Shown piece after piece: positions 19,582 to 28,247 of a stretch of DNA of 64,000 nucleotides (position 1 is its first letter; each line of letters starts with the position of its first letter). The notes beneath the pieces were generated by a model. The model saw only the letters and a program-made list of their open reading frames with translations, did no database searches and was not told where the DNA came from. Made by a program: the position numbers and the translations under genes. The DNA is taken from positions 1 through 64,000 of the forward strand of contig NZ_KQ969496.1 in the NCBI RefSeq assembly GCF_001578885.1, in the 5' to 3' direction. The DNA is from Streptococcus sp. DD12. GTDB lineage: Bacteria; Bacillota; Bacilli; Lactobacillales; Streptococcaceae.

Positions 19582-19821
19582 ATGCGCATATTTTACGGAC
19601 TTCTGGGAATCCTTAATATCTTACTGGGCATTTTAGGCAGTGTGTTACCTATCATGCCAGGTTTTATTTTTTATTTCTTTGCCCTGATTTGCTTTATGCG
19701 CATGTCACCTCGCTTCAAACAGTGGGTGCAAAGACAATCTCTTTATCGCAAACTCATGAAACAAATGCACCAACACCGTAAAAATAAACGCCTGAAACAA
19801 ATGGCAAAAGCACAAGGGTGA
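19582..19821 (+). CDS. Small membrane protein, DUF454 (YbaN)-like
   Basis: Seventy-nine residues: an N-terminal hydrophobic hairpin with LGILGSVLPIMPGFIFYFFALICF, then a SPRFKQWV-like stretch and a very basic tail. This resembles the first part of YbaN/DUF454 proteins, which are usually longer, so it is a short member or a truncated one. GGGAGGCG precedes the ATG and dut starts five bases after the stop. Function unknown. Confidence 0.6.
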   Translation: MRIFYGLLGILNILLGILGSVLPIMPGFIFYFFALICFMRMSPRFKQWVQRQSLYRKLMKQMHQHRKNKRLKQMAKAQG

Positions 19822-19825
19822 AAAG

Positions 19826-20275
19826 ATGACAAAAATACGAGGATTTGAATTGGTTTCGCCCTTTGCTGGGCAAGAAGAACTCCTACCCAAGCGGGAAACA
19901 GCCCATGCAGCGGGCTATGACCTCAAGGTAGCTCAACAAACCCGCATCGCTCCAGGTGAGATTGTTCTGGTACCAACAGGTGTCAAAGCTTATATGCAAC
20001 CAGGCGAGGTGCTCTACCTCTATGACCGCTCCAGCAATCCCCGTAAAAAGGGTTTGGTTTTGATTAATTCGGTCGGGGTCATCGATGGGGATTATTACGG
20101 AAACCCTCATAATGAAGGTCATATTTATGCGCAAATGCAAAATATCACAGACCAAGTTGTTGAGCTAGCGGTCGGTGACCGGATTGTTCAGGCTGTTTTT
20201 GCCCCTTTTCTGATAGCAGATGGAGATGAGGCGACAGGCCAACGAACGGGTGGCTTTGGTTCAACAGGTCATTAA
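19826..20275 (+). CDS. dut: dUTP diphosphatase
   Basis: Hydrolyses dUTP, keeping uracil out of DNA and feeding dTMP synthesis. The 149-residue trimeric-type protein shows AGYDL (motif 1), YDRSSNPRKKGLVLINSVG (motif 2 region), GVIDGDYYGN (motif 3), and GFGSTGH at the C-terminus (motif 5). It is followed by radA, as in other streptococci. Confidence 0.93.
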   Translation: MTKIRGFELVSPFAGQEELLPKRETAHAAGYDLKVAQQTRIAPGEIVLVPTGVKAYMQPGEVLYLYDRSSNPRKKGLVLINSVGVIDGDYYGNPHNEGHIYAQMQNITDQVVELAVGDRIVQAVFAPFLIADGDEATGQRTGGFGSTGH

Positions 20276-20296
20276 TACGAATAAAAAAGAAAGAGT

Positions 20297-20325
20297 GCCC
20301 GCGACAGTTGTCCCAGGCCCTTTTT
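20297..20325 (+). repeat. Small intercistronic hairpin (dut-radA)
   Basis: A GC-rich imperfect hairpin followed by five T. Its 22-base core is closely similar to the one at 43907-43928: both read GCCYGYGRCAGYTGTCCCAGGC. It may be a weak terminator or an RNA-processing hairpin between dut and radA. Confidence 0.5.
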
Positions 20326-20356
20326 CATGACAATCATAGAAAAGAGACAGATAGCT

Positions 20357-21718
20357 ATGGCTAAGAAAAAATCCACTTTTGTTTGCCAAGAGTGTGGCTA
20401 CCATTCCCCCAAATATCTAGGGCGTTGCCCCAACTGTTCGGCTTGGTCCTCCTTTGTAGAAGAAGTTGAAGTGGCTGAGGTCAAAAATGCGCGTGTCAGT
20501 CTGACGGGAGAACGCAGTCAACCAACCAAGCTCAAAGATGTTACCTCCATTACCTATGCCCGCACGCAGACAGACATGGACGAATTTAACCGTGTGCTGG
20601 GTGGCGGTGTGGTTCCTGGAAGTTTGGTTCTTATTGGAGGGGACCCTGGTATCGGGAAGTCTACCCTGCTGTTGCAGGTATCCACTCAGCTGGCTTCCAA
20701 GGGAACGGTACTCTACGTTTCTGGTGAGGAGTCGGCAGAGCAAATCAAGTTACGCAGTGAGCGCCTGGGCGATATTGACAATGAGTTTTACCTTTATGCG
20801 GAGACCAATATGCAGGCTATTCGTGCGCAGATTGACCAGATTAAACCTGATTTTCTCATCATAGACTCCATTCAGACCATTATGAGTCCTGAGGTCTCAA
20901 GTGTCCAGGGTTCGGTTTCTCAGGTGCGAGAGGTGACAGCGGAGCTCATGCAGTTGGCTAAAACCAATAATATTGCCACCTTTATCGTCGGTCATGTGAC
21001 CAAGGAAGGGACCTTGGCTGGGCCTCGGATGCTGGAGCACATGGTGGACACGGTTCTTTATTTTGAAGGGGAGCGTCACCATACGTTTCGTATTTTGCGG
21101 GCGGTCAAAAACCGCTTTGGGTCGACCAATGAAATTGGTATTTTTGAGATGCGCTCGGGTGGGCTTGTTCAGGTGACAAATCCTAGCCAAGTTTTTCTGG
21201 AAGAGCGACTAGACGGAGCGACGGGTTCGGCCATCGTTGTGACCATGGAGGGCAGTCGGCCTATCCTAGCAGAGGTCCAATCCTTGGTGACGCCGACGGT
21301 TTTTGGCAATGCCAAACGGACAACGACAGGCTTGGACTTTAACCGGGTTAGCCTGATTATGGCTGTTTTGGAGAAGCGCTGTGGGCTTCTCCTGCAAAAT
21401 CAGGATGCCTATCTCAAGGCTGCCGGCGGTGTCCGCCTGGATGAGCCAGCCATTGACTTGGCAGTAGCTGTGGCCATCGCCTCTAGCTATAAGGAAAAGC
21501 CAACCAACCCACAGGAATGTTTCATCGGTGAGATTGGCTTAACGGGTGAAATCCGTCGTGTCACCCGTATGGAGCAGCGGGTCAATGAAGCTGCCAAACG
21601 AGGCTTTACAAAAATTTATGCCCCTAAAAATGCCCTGCAGGGCCTGGTTTTCCCTGACACTATTCAGGTTATCGGTGTCTCAACAGTTAGCGACGTCCTT
21701 AAAGCTGTTTTTGGCTGA
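20357..21718 (+). CDS. radA: DNA repair protein RadA
   Basis: A RecA-like branch-migration helicase used in recombination and, in streptococci, in transformation. It has an N-terminal four-Cys zinc finger (CQEC...CPNC), Walker [11 protein letters not shown], the RadA motif KNRFGSTNE and a Lon-like C-terminal domain. I place the start at ATG20357 (MAKKKSTFV), which fits the family. The upstream in-frame ATG20327 lies right on the hairpin T-run without a ribosome site. Confidence 0.95.
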   Translation: MAKKKSTFVCQECGYHSPKYLGRCPNCSAWSSFVEEVEVAEVKNARVSLTGERSQPTKLKDVTSITYARTQTDMDEFNRVLGGGVVPGSLVLIGGDPGIGKSTLLLQVSTQLASKGTVLYVSGEESAEQIKLRSERLGDIDNEFYLYAETNMQAIRAQIDQIKPDFLIIDSIQTIMSPEVSSVQGSVSQVREVTAELMQLAKTNNIATFIVGHVTKEGTLAGPRMLEHMVDTVLYFEGERHHTFRILRAVKNRFGSTNEIGIFEMRSGGLVQVTNPSQVFLEERLDGATGSAIVVTMEGSRPILAEVQSLVTPTVFGNAKRTTTGLDFNRVSLIMAVLEKRCGLLLQNQDAYLKAAGGVRLDEPAIDLAVAVAIASSYKEKPTNPQECFIGEIGLTGEIRRVTRMEQRVNEAAKRGFTKIYAPKNALQGLVFPDTIQVIGVSTVSDVLKAVFG

Positions 21719-21723
21719 GAAGA

Positions 21724-21754
21724 AAAAGCAAACTCTAAGAGTTTGCTTTTTTTT
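21724..21754. terminator. Bidirectional terminator of radA and the convergent surface-protein gene
   Basis: A 12-bp stem AAAAGCAAACTC/GAGTTTGCTTTT with a three-base loop and T-runs on both strands. Confidence 0.88.
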
Positions 21755-21766
21755 CATTTTTTGAGA

Positions 21767-23971
21767 TTAGAAATACCAAACTTGACCGAATGAAAGTTGC
21801 TCTCCTAGCTGAGACTTGGCAGGTCTACCTTGTGAGACGAGTTGTCTTGGCCCTTTTGGACCTGTCTGTGCAGGGCTTGGCTGGTAGGGGCCGGTTTGAA
21901 ATCTTTGGGACACTCTAGCTATTTGGCGCATAGGATGGGCTTGCTCAAGGACGGGGTGTTCTGTCGTCCGTGCATCAATTGTCTGACCATCCCTGCTTTT
22001 AGATCGTTCTTTAGCCATTTGCTTGCTATTGTTGGCAATCGTTTCTGAGTTACTATCAGATGTAGTGTCGGCATCCTCGCTGGTGACCTTTGAACTGCTA
22101 TCTGCGACTAGCTGGGGGTCATAAGTGCTGTCAGAAGCAGTATCAGCGCTAGTCTCGCTCACTGTCTCTGCCATAGTAGTATCAGCAGCTGTCTGGGTTG
22201 CTTCGTCGCTACTGGTATCACTAGATGACTCTGAACTTGACTCATTTGGTGGGGTCAGGTCACCGGATGGTAGCTCAGGCGGTGTGGTGCCGTCACCGCC
22301 GAACCCACCTGGTCCACTAGTTTCTGTTGTTTCGGTGGTGGCAGTCGTTGTTGAGGTTTGACCGGCGGAGGTGGTCACAGTGTAACTGCCTCCAGAGGTG
22401 ATGGCCTCGGTTGAGAGAACGATATTGGTAAAGGCCACATCAGCGGTTGTGCTGGCAATGATATTTCCTGCGCTGTCAGTCACAGTGATAGTGTCACCAG
22501 CAGAACCAGAGATATTGACCATGATATAGGCCTGACTGGAGCCAGTGTCAAAGGCTTGGGCCATACCAGTCTGCCCAATGGCCCAGGTGGTTCCACCGGT
22601 CACAAGACCTGTCCCATCATAGTCTAGGGCGCCGTTGTCTTCTGTTGTCGATTGGGTCTTGAGTGTCCCGCCGGTCACCGTAAAGTTACCGTTTGAGTCA
22701 ATGCCGTCACCGTCTGCGATGACCGTTGTCGTTCCCCCGTTGATGGTAATAGAGACACTGTCAGCAGCATTGTCTGTCCCGTAAAAAGGATCCTTGGACA
22801 CGATGCCATCGTCACTGGCGACCAGGTATAGGGTGCCTCCATTGATAATGATGTCGCTTCCGACTAGGGCTTCATAGGAGGTGTTGATGGTAATTGTCCC
22901 GTCATTGACCGTTAGGGTATTGCCTGACTTGATGCCCGCAGTCCCCTCATTTGTGCTAGCAGTGATGGTAATGCTTCCGCCGTTAATGGTCAGATTGGCA
23001 GCATCAGGATCAGTGCTAGAGACTACCCAGATACCCGAACCGTTTGAAGTGATGACTAGGGTTCCGCTAGTAACCGTTAGGTCGTCGCTGGTCACGATAC
23101 CATAGGTACTGACATTGGAAATGGTCAAATTACCTTCCCCTTCAATGGTCAGGTTGGTCGCAGATACACCATAGCTACCGCCTGACAGAGTGTTTTCTGA
23201 GTTATCAGCGAGATAGAGTTTGTTGCTTCCTGTGCTGTTAAAGGTAATAGCGTAAAGAGCAGCGTTGTTTAGAGTTATGGTGACAGCTTGTGTGACAGCC
23301 TCAGAGACAATGAGCGTGTAGTCGCTCATGTCACCTGTTAGCGTTACCGTACCCGCACTGGAAACTGTAATGGTCTTGTCTTGGGTATTGACGCTGACGG
23401 CATCCGAGGATGCTGTCACGACACCATCTACTAGACTGACAGTTGTTTCGGTGCTTGCACCTGTCCTTGCCGTACTTGTCGCTGTTTCAGAGGTGGCTGT
23501 GTCACTCGTCAGGGTCTCACTCGTACTGGTAATAGTGTTGTCGCTAGTGCTAGTCGCATCAGTGTTTTCGGCTGTTGTGGTCTCTGTTGTCGTATCGGAA
23601 CTTGTGGCACTGCTGTCAGCCTCAGTGTTGGTACTAGCGGTGTCAGTAGTGCTGGTTGCTGTTTCAGCGGTTTCGTCTGTGCTTGTTGTCTCCGTCGATT
23701 GGTCAGTAGTGCTTGTATCACTTGATGACTGACTAGCCTCTGTCTGAGCATCAGTGGTCTCTGTCGCTGTTTGAGAACGACTGTCAGTGGTGACGGTCGT
23801 TTCCTCTGTCTGACTGGCAAAGTCGTCAGCAGAAACGGATGGCCCAACTGCTAAAATGGCAAGGCTTCCTGCCAGGATAATACCTGAAATAAGTCCTTTT
23901 TTAGACTTTCTGAGAAATCCGTGGCCAGAACGACTGGTTTTCGTTCGGTTTAAGTTTATTCTTTGACTCAT
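21767..23971 (-). CDS. Secreted Ser/Thr-rich beta-helix protein with carbohydrate-binding domain
   Basis: A protein of about 734 residues. It has a signal peptide (basic stretch, then GLISGIILAGSLAILAVG, cleavage after SVSA), a 150-residue Thr/Ser/Asp/Glu linker, then about 330 residues of repeated turns such as LTINGGSITI, LTVNDGTITI and IIINGGTLYLVASDDGI. These fit a right-handed parallel beta-helix of the calcium-dependent carbohydrate-binding family (Cthe_2159/DUF4353 type). A second Ser/Thr-rich part and a basic, Gln/Pro-rich tail follow. No LPxTG anchor or final membrane helix is seen, so it is probably released or held by charge. I prefer ATG23971 with GGAGAA upstream over ATG24004. 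Confidence 0.7.
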   Translation of the reverse strand: MSQRINLNRTKTSRSGHGFLRKSKKGLISGIILAGSLAILAVGPSVSADDFASQTEETTVTTDSRSQTATETTDAQTEASQSSSDTSTTDQSTETTSTDETAETATSTTDTASTNTEADSSATSSDTTTETTTAENTDATSTSDNTITSTSETLTSDTATSETATSTARTGASTETTVSLVDGVVTASSDAVSVNTQDKTITVSSAGTVTLTGDMSDYTLIVSEAVTQAVTITLNNAALYAITFNSTGSNKLYLADNSENTLSGGSYGVSATNLTIEGEGNLTISNVSTYGIVTSDDLTVTSGTLVITSNGSGIWVVSSTDPDAANLTINGGSITITASTNEGTAGIKSGNTLTVNDGTITINTSYEALVGSDIIINGGTLYLVASDDGIVSKDPFYGTDNAADSVSITINGGTTTVIADGDGIDSNGNFTVTGGTLKTQSTTEDNGALDYDGTGLVTGGTTWAIGQTGMAQAFDTGSSQAYIMVNISGSAGDTITVTDSAGNIIASTTADVAFTNIVLSTEAITSGGSYTVTTSAGQTSTTTATTETTETSGPGGFGGDGTTPPELPSGDLTPPNESSSESSSDTSSDEATQTAADTTMAETVSETSADTASDSTYDPQLVADSSSKVTSEDADTTSDSNSETIANNSKQMAKERSKSRDGQTIDARTTEHPVLEQAHPMRQIARVSQRFQTGPYQPSPAQTGPKGPRQLVSQGRPAKSQLGEQLSFGQVWYF

Positions 23972-24179
23972 AATATTCTTCTCCGTTCGTTTTTTGTGCT
24001 GCAACGGGGACTAGTATAGGCAAGCTGTCTTATTTTTTTCTAAATCTTGATATTATGTTTGTAACAGCGCATTTTCTGTGTAGGGAGTCCTCTACAGGAG
24101 GTTTGGTCTGACAAATGCTAGGGAAAGTGGTATGATGGCACAGATGAGGGCCAAATTTTGGGCTCGTAAAGGAGGCTGT

Positions 24180-24677
24180 ATGACCTATTTTTCAAATTTT
24201 CTCAAGGCCAATGAAGCCTACGTTGACCTGCATGGCACGCAACATTTGCCCATCACCCCTAAGACGAAGGTGGCCATTGTGACTTGTATGGACTCACGTT
24301 TGCACGTGGCGCCTGCTTTGGGCTTAGCGCTAGGGGATGCCCATATCCTGCGGAATGCTGGCGGGCGAGTGACTGATGACGTTATCCGTTCTCTGGTCAT
24401 TTCCCAGCAACAGTTGGGGACGTCTGAAATCATCGTTCTCCACCATACAGACTGTGGGGCGCAAAAATTTCACAATGCGGATTTTCAAAAAGAACTGGAA
24501 AATCGCTTTTCGGTGGCTACCCGTCACTTAGACTTTTTGCCTTTTTCAGACCCTGCTAGCAGTGTCATCGAGGATATTCACAAGTTAAAGGCCTCTCCAC
24601 TGATACCTGATGATTGCCCAATCTCGGGTGGGGTTTATGATGTCGATACAGGACTTATCACGCCTGTAGAGGCTTAG
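24180..24677 (+). CDS. Beta-class carbonic anhydrase
   Basis: Interconverts CO2 and bicarbonate with a zinc ion. At 165 residues it is a short beta-class enzyme. The zinc ligands are visible: Cys36 in CMDSR (with Asp38 and Arg40 as the catalytic dyad) and His89/Cys92 in HHTDCG. I use ATG24180 because AGGAGG lies seven bases upstream; the longer frame from 24132 adds a non-conserved extension. Confidence 0.9.
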   Translation: MTYFSNFLKANEAYVDLHGTQHLPITPKTKVAIVTCMDSRLHVAPALGLALGDAHILRNAGGRVTDDVIRSLVISQQQLGTSEIIVLHHTDCGAQKFHNADFQKELENRFSVATRHLDFLPFSDPASSVIEDIHKLKASPLIPDDCPISGGVYDVDTGLITPVEA

Positions 24678-24720
24678 CCCTAGCTATGCCCCTAAAGGCA
24701 TGAATACGTAACATTTTCAG

Positions 24721-24743
24721 AGAGCCGATGAGGCTCTTTTTTT
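24721..24743 (+). terminator. Carbonic anhydrase terminator
   Basis: Stem AGAGCC/GGCTCT with a five-base loop and a T-run. Confidence 0.8.
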
Positions 24744-24761
24744 ATCAATTTGAAAAAAACC

Positions 24762-24810
24762 TTGACAGGCTTTAAAAAGGGTGTATAATAGTTTATATCA
24801 AAATGATAAA
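24762..24810 (+). promoter_or_regulatory. pnuC-nrtR promoter with probable NrtR operator
   Basis: TTGACA at 24762-24767 and TATAAT at 24784-24789, with 16 bases between. Immediately downstream, 24792-24810 is an imperfect palindrome (TTTATATCA, three A, TGATAAA) covering the transcription start. Because the second gene of the operon encodes NrtR, this is the natural autoregulatory site. That assignment is inference from position and symmetry. Confidence 0.65.
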
Positions 24811-24831
24811 AATAAAATTTAAGGAGTTATC

Positions 24832-25551
24832 ATGTTACACAAACTTGCACAATCCAAGTGGTTTGACCTATTGGGGGTAGCTATCGTGGTGGGGATTGCC
24901 CTAGCCAGCGGTTATTTGACCGAGACCTTGGCCGATGTGGTCAATTGGGGCCCCTGGACGGTCTTTGTTCCTTTTGGCCTGATTTCTATTGGAAACTCGG
25001 TCTTGTCTATCATGTCGACTCGTTTGACGGGGCGCATGAGCAATGTTGGAAATATCGTTGGGATTATCAATGTCGTCTTGTCGGGGACTATTGACTACCT
25101 GCTTGGCAATAAGGCTGCCATCATCACCTATCCTGTGACCTTTATCATCTACACCTTTGCCATTAACAAGTGGATGAAGACTGAGAAATATGAGGCTTCC
25201 CGTCCCTTGACAGGTGCCAAGGGGCTTGCAACCATGATTGCCATCTTTGCAGGGGCTCTGATTTTCTCCTTTGCGACCAACTACATTGGTTATGCGGGTC
25301 AGATTAATCTCCTCTTTTGGGTGACGACTCTGGCCTTCGGTCTCTCAATGGGAGCTAACGTCCTCAATGCCATGAAGCTGACCATGCAATGGCGCTTTTG
25401 GTTCTTGTATAACTTGGTACAACTGGTTAAGGCGCTGGTTCAAGGCAATTGGGCCAATGTCGGTAAATATATCTACTACATCATCAACAGCATCGCTGCG
25501 CTGAGTTTTTGGACCAAGCCTAAAGAAACCGAGCCACTTGCTGAATTGTGA
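24832..25551 (+). CDS. pnuC: Nicotinamide riboside/NMN transporter PnuC
   Basis: A 239-residue membrane protein with about seven hydrophobic helices and the PnuC pattern (SIGNSVLSIMSTRLTGR early, then TMQWRFWFLYNLVQL and GKYIYYIINSIAAL at the end). It imports nicotinamide riboside for NAD salvage. AAGGAG precedes the ATG. It is followed by nrtR 17 bases later and precedes it in one operon. Confidence 0.88.
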   Translation: MLHKLAQSKWFDLLGVAIVVGIALASGYLTETLADVVNWGPWTVFVPFGLISIGNSVLSIMSTRLTGRMSNVGNIVGIINVVLSGTIDYLLGNKAAIITYPVTFIIYTFAINKWMKTEKYEASRPLTGAKGLATMIAIFAGALIFSFATNYIGYAGQINLLFWVTTLAFGLSMGANVLNAMKLTMQWRFWFLYNLVQLVKALVQGNWANVGKYIYYIINSIAALSFWTKPKETEPLAEL

Positions 25552-25568
25552 CCTTAAGGAGATATGGT

Positions 25569-26309
25569 ATGAAGACTTTTGATAATCGGGCGGATGAACG
25601 CCGCTATTATGAAGAAGAAGCCAGTGAAGCGGACTACCTCACTTGGTACCATCAGCAGGATTGGCCAGAATACCCCAAGCCTAGTGTGACCGTGGACTTT
25701 ATCCTTTTGCGCTATAGTCGTCAAACAGCTGAGTTGGAGTGCCTCTTGATTCGTCGCAAGCACCACCCTTGGCGGGGCCAGTATGCCTTGGCTGGTGGTT
25801 TTGTCGAACCGCATGAGGACATTGTGGCAGCAGGCATTCGTGAGCTCCACGAGGAGACAGGCCTTACCTTGTCGCCCAAGCAAATCAAGCAACTCCCTGC
25901 CTGGTCTAAGCCAGACCGTGACCCCCGTGGCTGGGTCATCACCAATCCTCTGGTGGTGCAGTTAGGTCCTCAAGAGGGGCAAGAGGCCTTGGCTGGTGAT
26001 GATGCGCAATCGCTTTCTTGGTTTGGCCTGTCAGACCTTCCAGCAGTCATGGCCTGCGACCACAAGGAAATCCTTGCCTATGCTTTGGACACCGTTCGCA
26101 CGCGTCTTGCAACACAGGGACTCTATGCGATTCAAGCCCTTCTCGGCGACCAGTTTACCCTGGCCGACCTTCAAGCCATCCTAGAGAGCCTGCTAGGCCA
26201 TAAGGTCGTCCGTAGTAATCTTAAGCGCAATTACCGGGACCAACTCGTGATTTTAGGCACCCAGAAAAATGCCAGTGGCCGTCCAGCCGAAGTTTTAGGC
26301 CTGGCCTAG
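25569..26309 (+). CDS. nrtR: NrtR-type Nudix-related transcriptional regulator of NAD metabolism
   Basis: About 246 residues with an N-terminal Nudix-fold domain (AGGFVEPHEDIVAAGIRELHEETGL region, ADP-ribose sensing) and a C-terminal winged helix (QAILESLLGHKVVRSNLKRN). That fusion defines NrtR repressors. The start is ATG25569 after AAGGAGA. Co-transcription with pnuC supports a role in controlling NAD precursor uptake. The Nudix box (GX5EX7REXXEE) is largely kept, so residual hydrolase activity is possible. Confidence 0.88.
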   Translation: MKTFDNRADERRYYEEEASEADYLTWYHQQDWPEYPKPSVTVDFILLRYSRQTAELECLLIRRKHHPWRGQYALAGGFVEPHEDIVAAGIRELHEETGLTLSPKQIKQLPAWSKPDRDPRGWVITNPLVVQLGPQEGQEALAGDDAQSLSWFGLSDLPAVMACDHKEILAYALDTVRTRLATQGLYAIQALLGDQFTLADLQAILESLLGHKVVRSNLKRNYRDQLVILGTQKNASGRPAEVLGLA

Positions 26310-26499
26310 TCGGTGACAGACTGTCTACCATAGACGAAAGGGGATTTCTCTTTCAGGGAGAAGTCTCAAAAAAACGTTCCACCCATTTCCCGATGAAGGG
26401 AAGATGAGTGGAACGTTTTTGGATTATTGAGGCTGAGTTTTTTTTTTGGGGGGGTAAAGGGTTAATGCTAAAAAAATAGCGGAAAATGAAAAATTGGAA
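26310..26499 (+). other. nrtR 3' region with terminator
   Basis: After nrtR there is a weak hairpin (about 26343-26367) and then a strong long stem-loop at 26371-26420 (12-bp outer stem AAAACGTTCCAC/GTGGAACGTTTT plus inner TTCCC/GGGAA pairs) that should act as the terminator. A run of ten T then seven G follows at 26438-26454, a likely mutation-prone tract. No gene is seen here. Confidence 0.6.
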
Positions 26500-26554
26500 T
26501 TTAAGCTAACTTTTAGCGCCTCTTAAGACCCTTTTAAGCTAGCCTGGCTATACT
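26500..26554 (+). promoter_or_regulatory. CiaR-type promoter of a small RNA
   Basis: CTTAAG at 26522-26527, five bases, TTTAAG at 26533-26538, ten bases, then TATACT at 26549-26554. This matches the streptococcal CiaR box (TTTAAG-N5-TTTAAG) just upstream of a -10. A further TTTAAG lies at 26500-26505, 22 bases (two helical turns) upstream. Confidence 0.7.
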
Positions 26555-26559
26555 ATAGT

Positions 26560-26627
26560 CATCCCAAAACTTTTCTTTTTCATAAATCTCCTGAGAACAC
26601 TCGGCCCTGCGTCGGGTGTTTTCTTTT
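26560..26627 (+). ncRNA. csRNA-like small RNA (cia-dependent)
   Basis: A predicted transcript of about 65-70 bases starting seven bases after the -10 and ending in the hairpin AACACTCGG/TCGGGTGTT (26596-26620) with a T-rich tail. The single-stranded part is UC-rich and holds CAUAAAUCUCCU, complementary to a start codon plus Shine-Dalgarno, as known csRNAs do. Unlike most csRNAs, I see no clear 5' hairpin. Its bases 26583-26592 are perfectly complementary to the DUF896 ribosome site at 42916-42925. Confidence 0.6.
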
Positions 26628-26745
26628 GTGTTGGAAAATGGCAGTGCCACATGCTAGCGAAAGCTTTGCCTAGCAAAAGGCATTTTTGCTTTTCAAGTGC
26701 TAGGCTTTAAGCTATAATGGCTGTAGACTTATAAGGAGGACACTA

Positions 26746-28083
26746 ATGACAGCTTTAGATTCATCATTTACCGATCGTCTCTATGCCAACTACGAGGCTA
26801 ATCCAACCTTTTCAGCTATGGAGAACGCCATCACACACAATGGTTTGCTCAAGTCTTTGGAAACCCGTTCAGGTGAGGTCAACAATCCCTTTGCCTTTTC
26901 GATTGACCTGACCAAAGACCCAGTGGCTGATCAAAAGGCATCTGGTCGTTGCTGGATGTTTGCAGCGCTCAATACCTTTCGTCACAAACTTTTGACAGAT
27001 TTTCAACTGGAAAATTTTGAATTGTCACAGGCGCATACCTTTTTCTGGGACAAGTATGAAAAATCCAACTGGTTCTTGGAACAAATCCTCGCGACAGCCG
27101 ACCAAGAAGTGGGTAGTCGTAAGGTGAAATTCCTCTTAGACACCCCGCAACAAGACGGCGGGCAGTGGGATATGGTCGTGACCCTCTTTAACAAATACGG
27201 TGTCGTGCCAAAGAGTGTCTACCCTGAATCAGAAGCATCAAGCAATAGTCGTGAGCTCAACCAGTACCTCAACAAGTTGTTGCGCCAAGATGCGCAAATC
27301 TTGCGTGACTTGGTTGCTAGCGGTGCTGACAAGGCAAGCGTCCAAGCCAAAAAAGAAGAGCTCTTGCAAGAAATCTTTAACTTTTTGGCCATGACTCTGG
27401 GCTTACCGCCTCGTCAGTTTGATTTTGCCTATCGGGATAAAGAAAACAACTACCACACGGAAAGTCAGATTACCCCTCAGGCTTTCTTTGAGAAGTATGT
27501 GAACCTGCACCTTGAAGACTATGTGTCTATCATCAACGCACCGACAGCAGATAAACCTTATGGGAAGTCCTATACGGTTGAGATGCTGGGTAATGTGGTG
27601 GGTGGTCCAGCTGTGCGCTACCTCAACCTCGATATGGCCCGCTTTAAAGAACTAGCGGTCAACCAGCTCAAGTCTGGTGAAACCATCTGGTTTGGTTCAG
27701 ATGTTGGCCAAGTCTCAGACCGTAAAAAGGGGATTTTAGCCACAGATGTTTATGATTTTACTTCTGGCATGAACCTGTCCTTGACGCAAGACAAGGCAGG
27801 CCGTCTGGACTATAGTGAAAGCCTCATGACCCATGCCATGGTCTTGACAGGCGTGGACCTGGATGAAGCAGGCCAACCACGGCGTTGGAAGGTGGAAAAC
27901 TCTTGGGGTGATAAGGTCGGTGAAAAGGGTTATTTTGTCGCTTCGGATGCCTGGATGGATGAGTACACTTACCAAATTGTTGTCCGCAAAGACCTCTTGA
28001 CGGCTGAAGAATTAGCAGCCTATGAGGCGCAACCTATCGTTCTTGCCCCATGGGACCCAATGGGCGCCTTAGCGAGTAAGTAA
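26746..28083 (+). CDS. pepC: Aminopeptidase C (bleomycin hydrolase family)
   Basis: A cytoplasmic papain-like cysteine aminopeptidase that trims peptides. At 445 residues it is normal length. The active site is intact: Cys69 in ASGRCWMFA, His in THAMVLTGVD and Asn in VENSWGDK. AAGGAGG precedes the ATG. It is a single gene with its own terminator. Confidence 0.96.
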   Translation: MTALDSSFTDRLYANYEANPTFSAMENAITHNGLLKSLETRSGEVNNPFAFSIDLTKDPVADQKASGRCWMFAALNTFRHKLLTDFQLENFELSQAHTFFWDKYEKSNWFLEQILATADQEVGSRKVKFLLDTPQQDGGQWDMVVTLFNKYGVVPKSVYPESEASSNSRELNQYLNKLLRQDAQILRDLVASGADKASVQAKKEELLQEIFNFLAMTLGLPPRQFDFAYRDKENNYHTESQITPQAFFEKYVNLHLEDYVSIINAPTADKPYGKSYTVEMLGNVVGGPAVRYLNLDMARFKELAVNQLKSGETIWFGSDVGQVSDRKKGILATDVYDFTSGMNLSLTQDKAGRLDYSESLMTHAMVLTGVDLDEAGQPRRWKVENSWGDKVGEKGYFVASDAWMDEYTYQIVVRKDLLTAEELAAYEAQPIVLAPWDPMGALASK

Positions 28084-28091
28084 GTCGTATT

Positions 28092-28123
28092 AAACCAGTC
28101 TAGATAAAGCTAGACTGGTTTTT
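28092..28123 (+). terminator. pepC terminator
   Basis: Stem AAACCAGTCTA/TAGACTGGTTT with an eight-to-ten-base loop, followed by T. Confidence 0.85.
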
Positions 28124-28247
28124 ATGTGTAAGGGATTCCTCTAAGAGATGGTGGCGGTTACCTGCCTTTTGCCCTTGATTCGTCAGGATATCTGGTGTAA
28201 AATGCTAGAGAATCACTCTCTTAAGGCGATAAGAAAAAGGAAAGCAT

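Noticed and set aside
22125-23732. Several Val/Ser-rich antisense ORFs on the plus strand
   Set aside because: They are the reverse strand of the low-complexity Thr/Ser/Asp regions and beta-helix of the surface-protein gene; they lack ribosome sites and domain character.
26438-26454. Homopolymer run of ten T and seven G as a phase-variation switch
   Set aside because: It is outside any gene and upstream of a small-RNA promoter at some distance; more likely a slippage-prone or sequencing-difficult tract than a switch.
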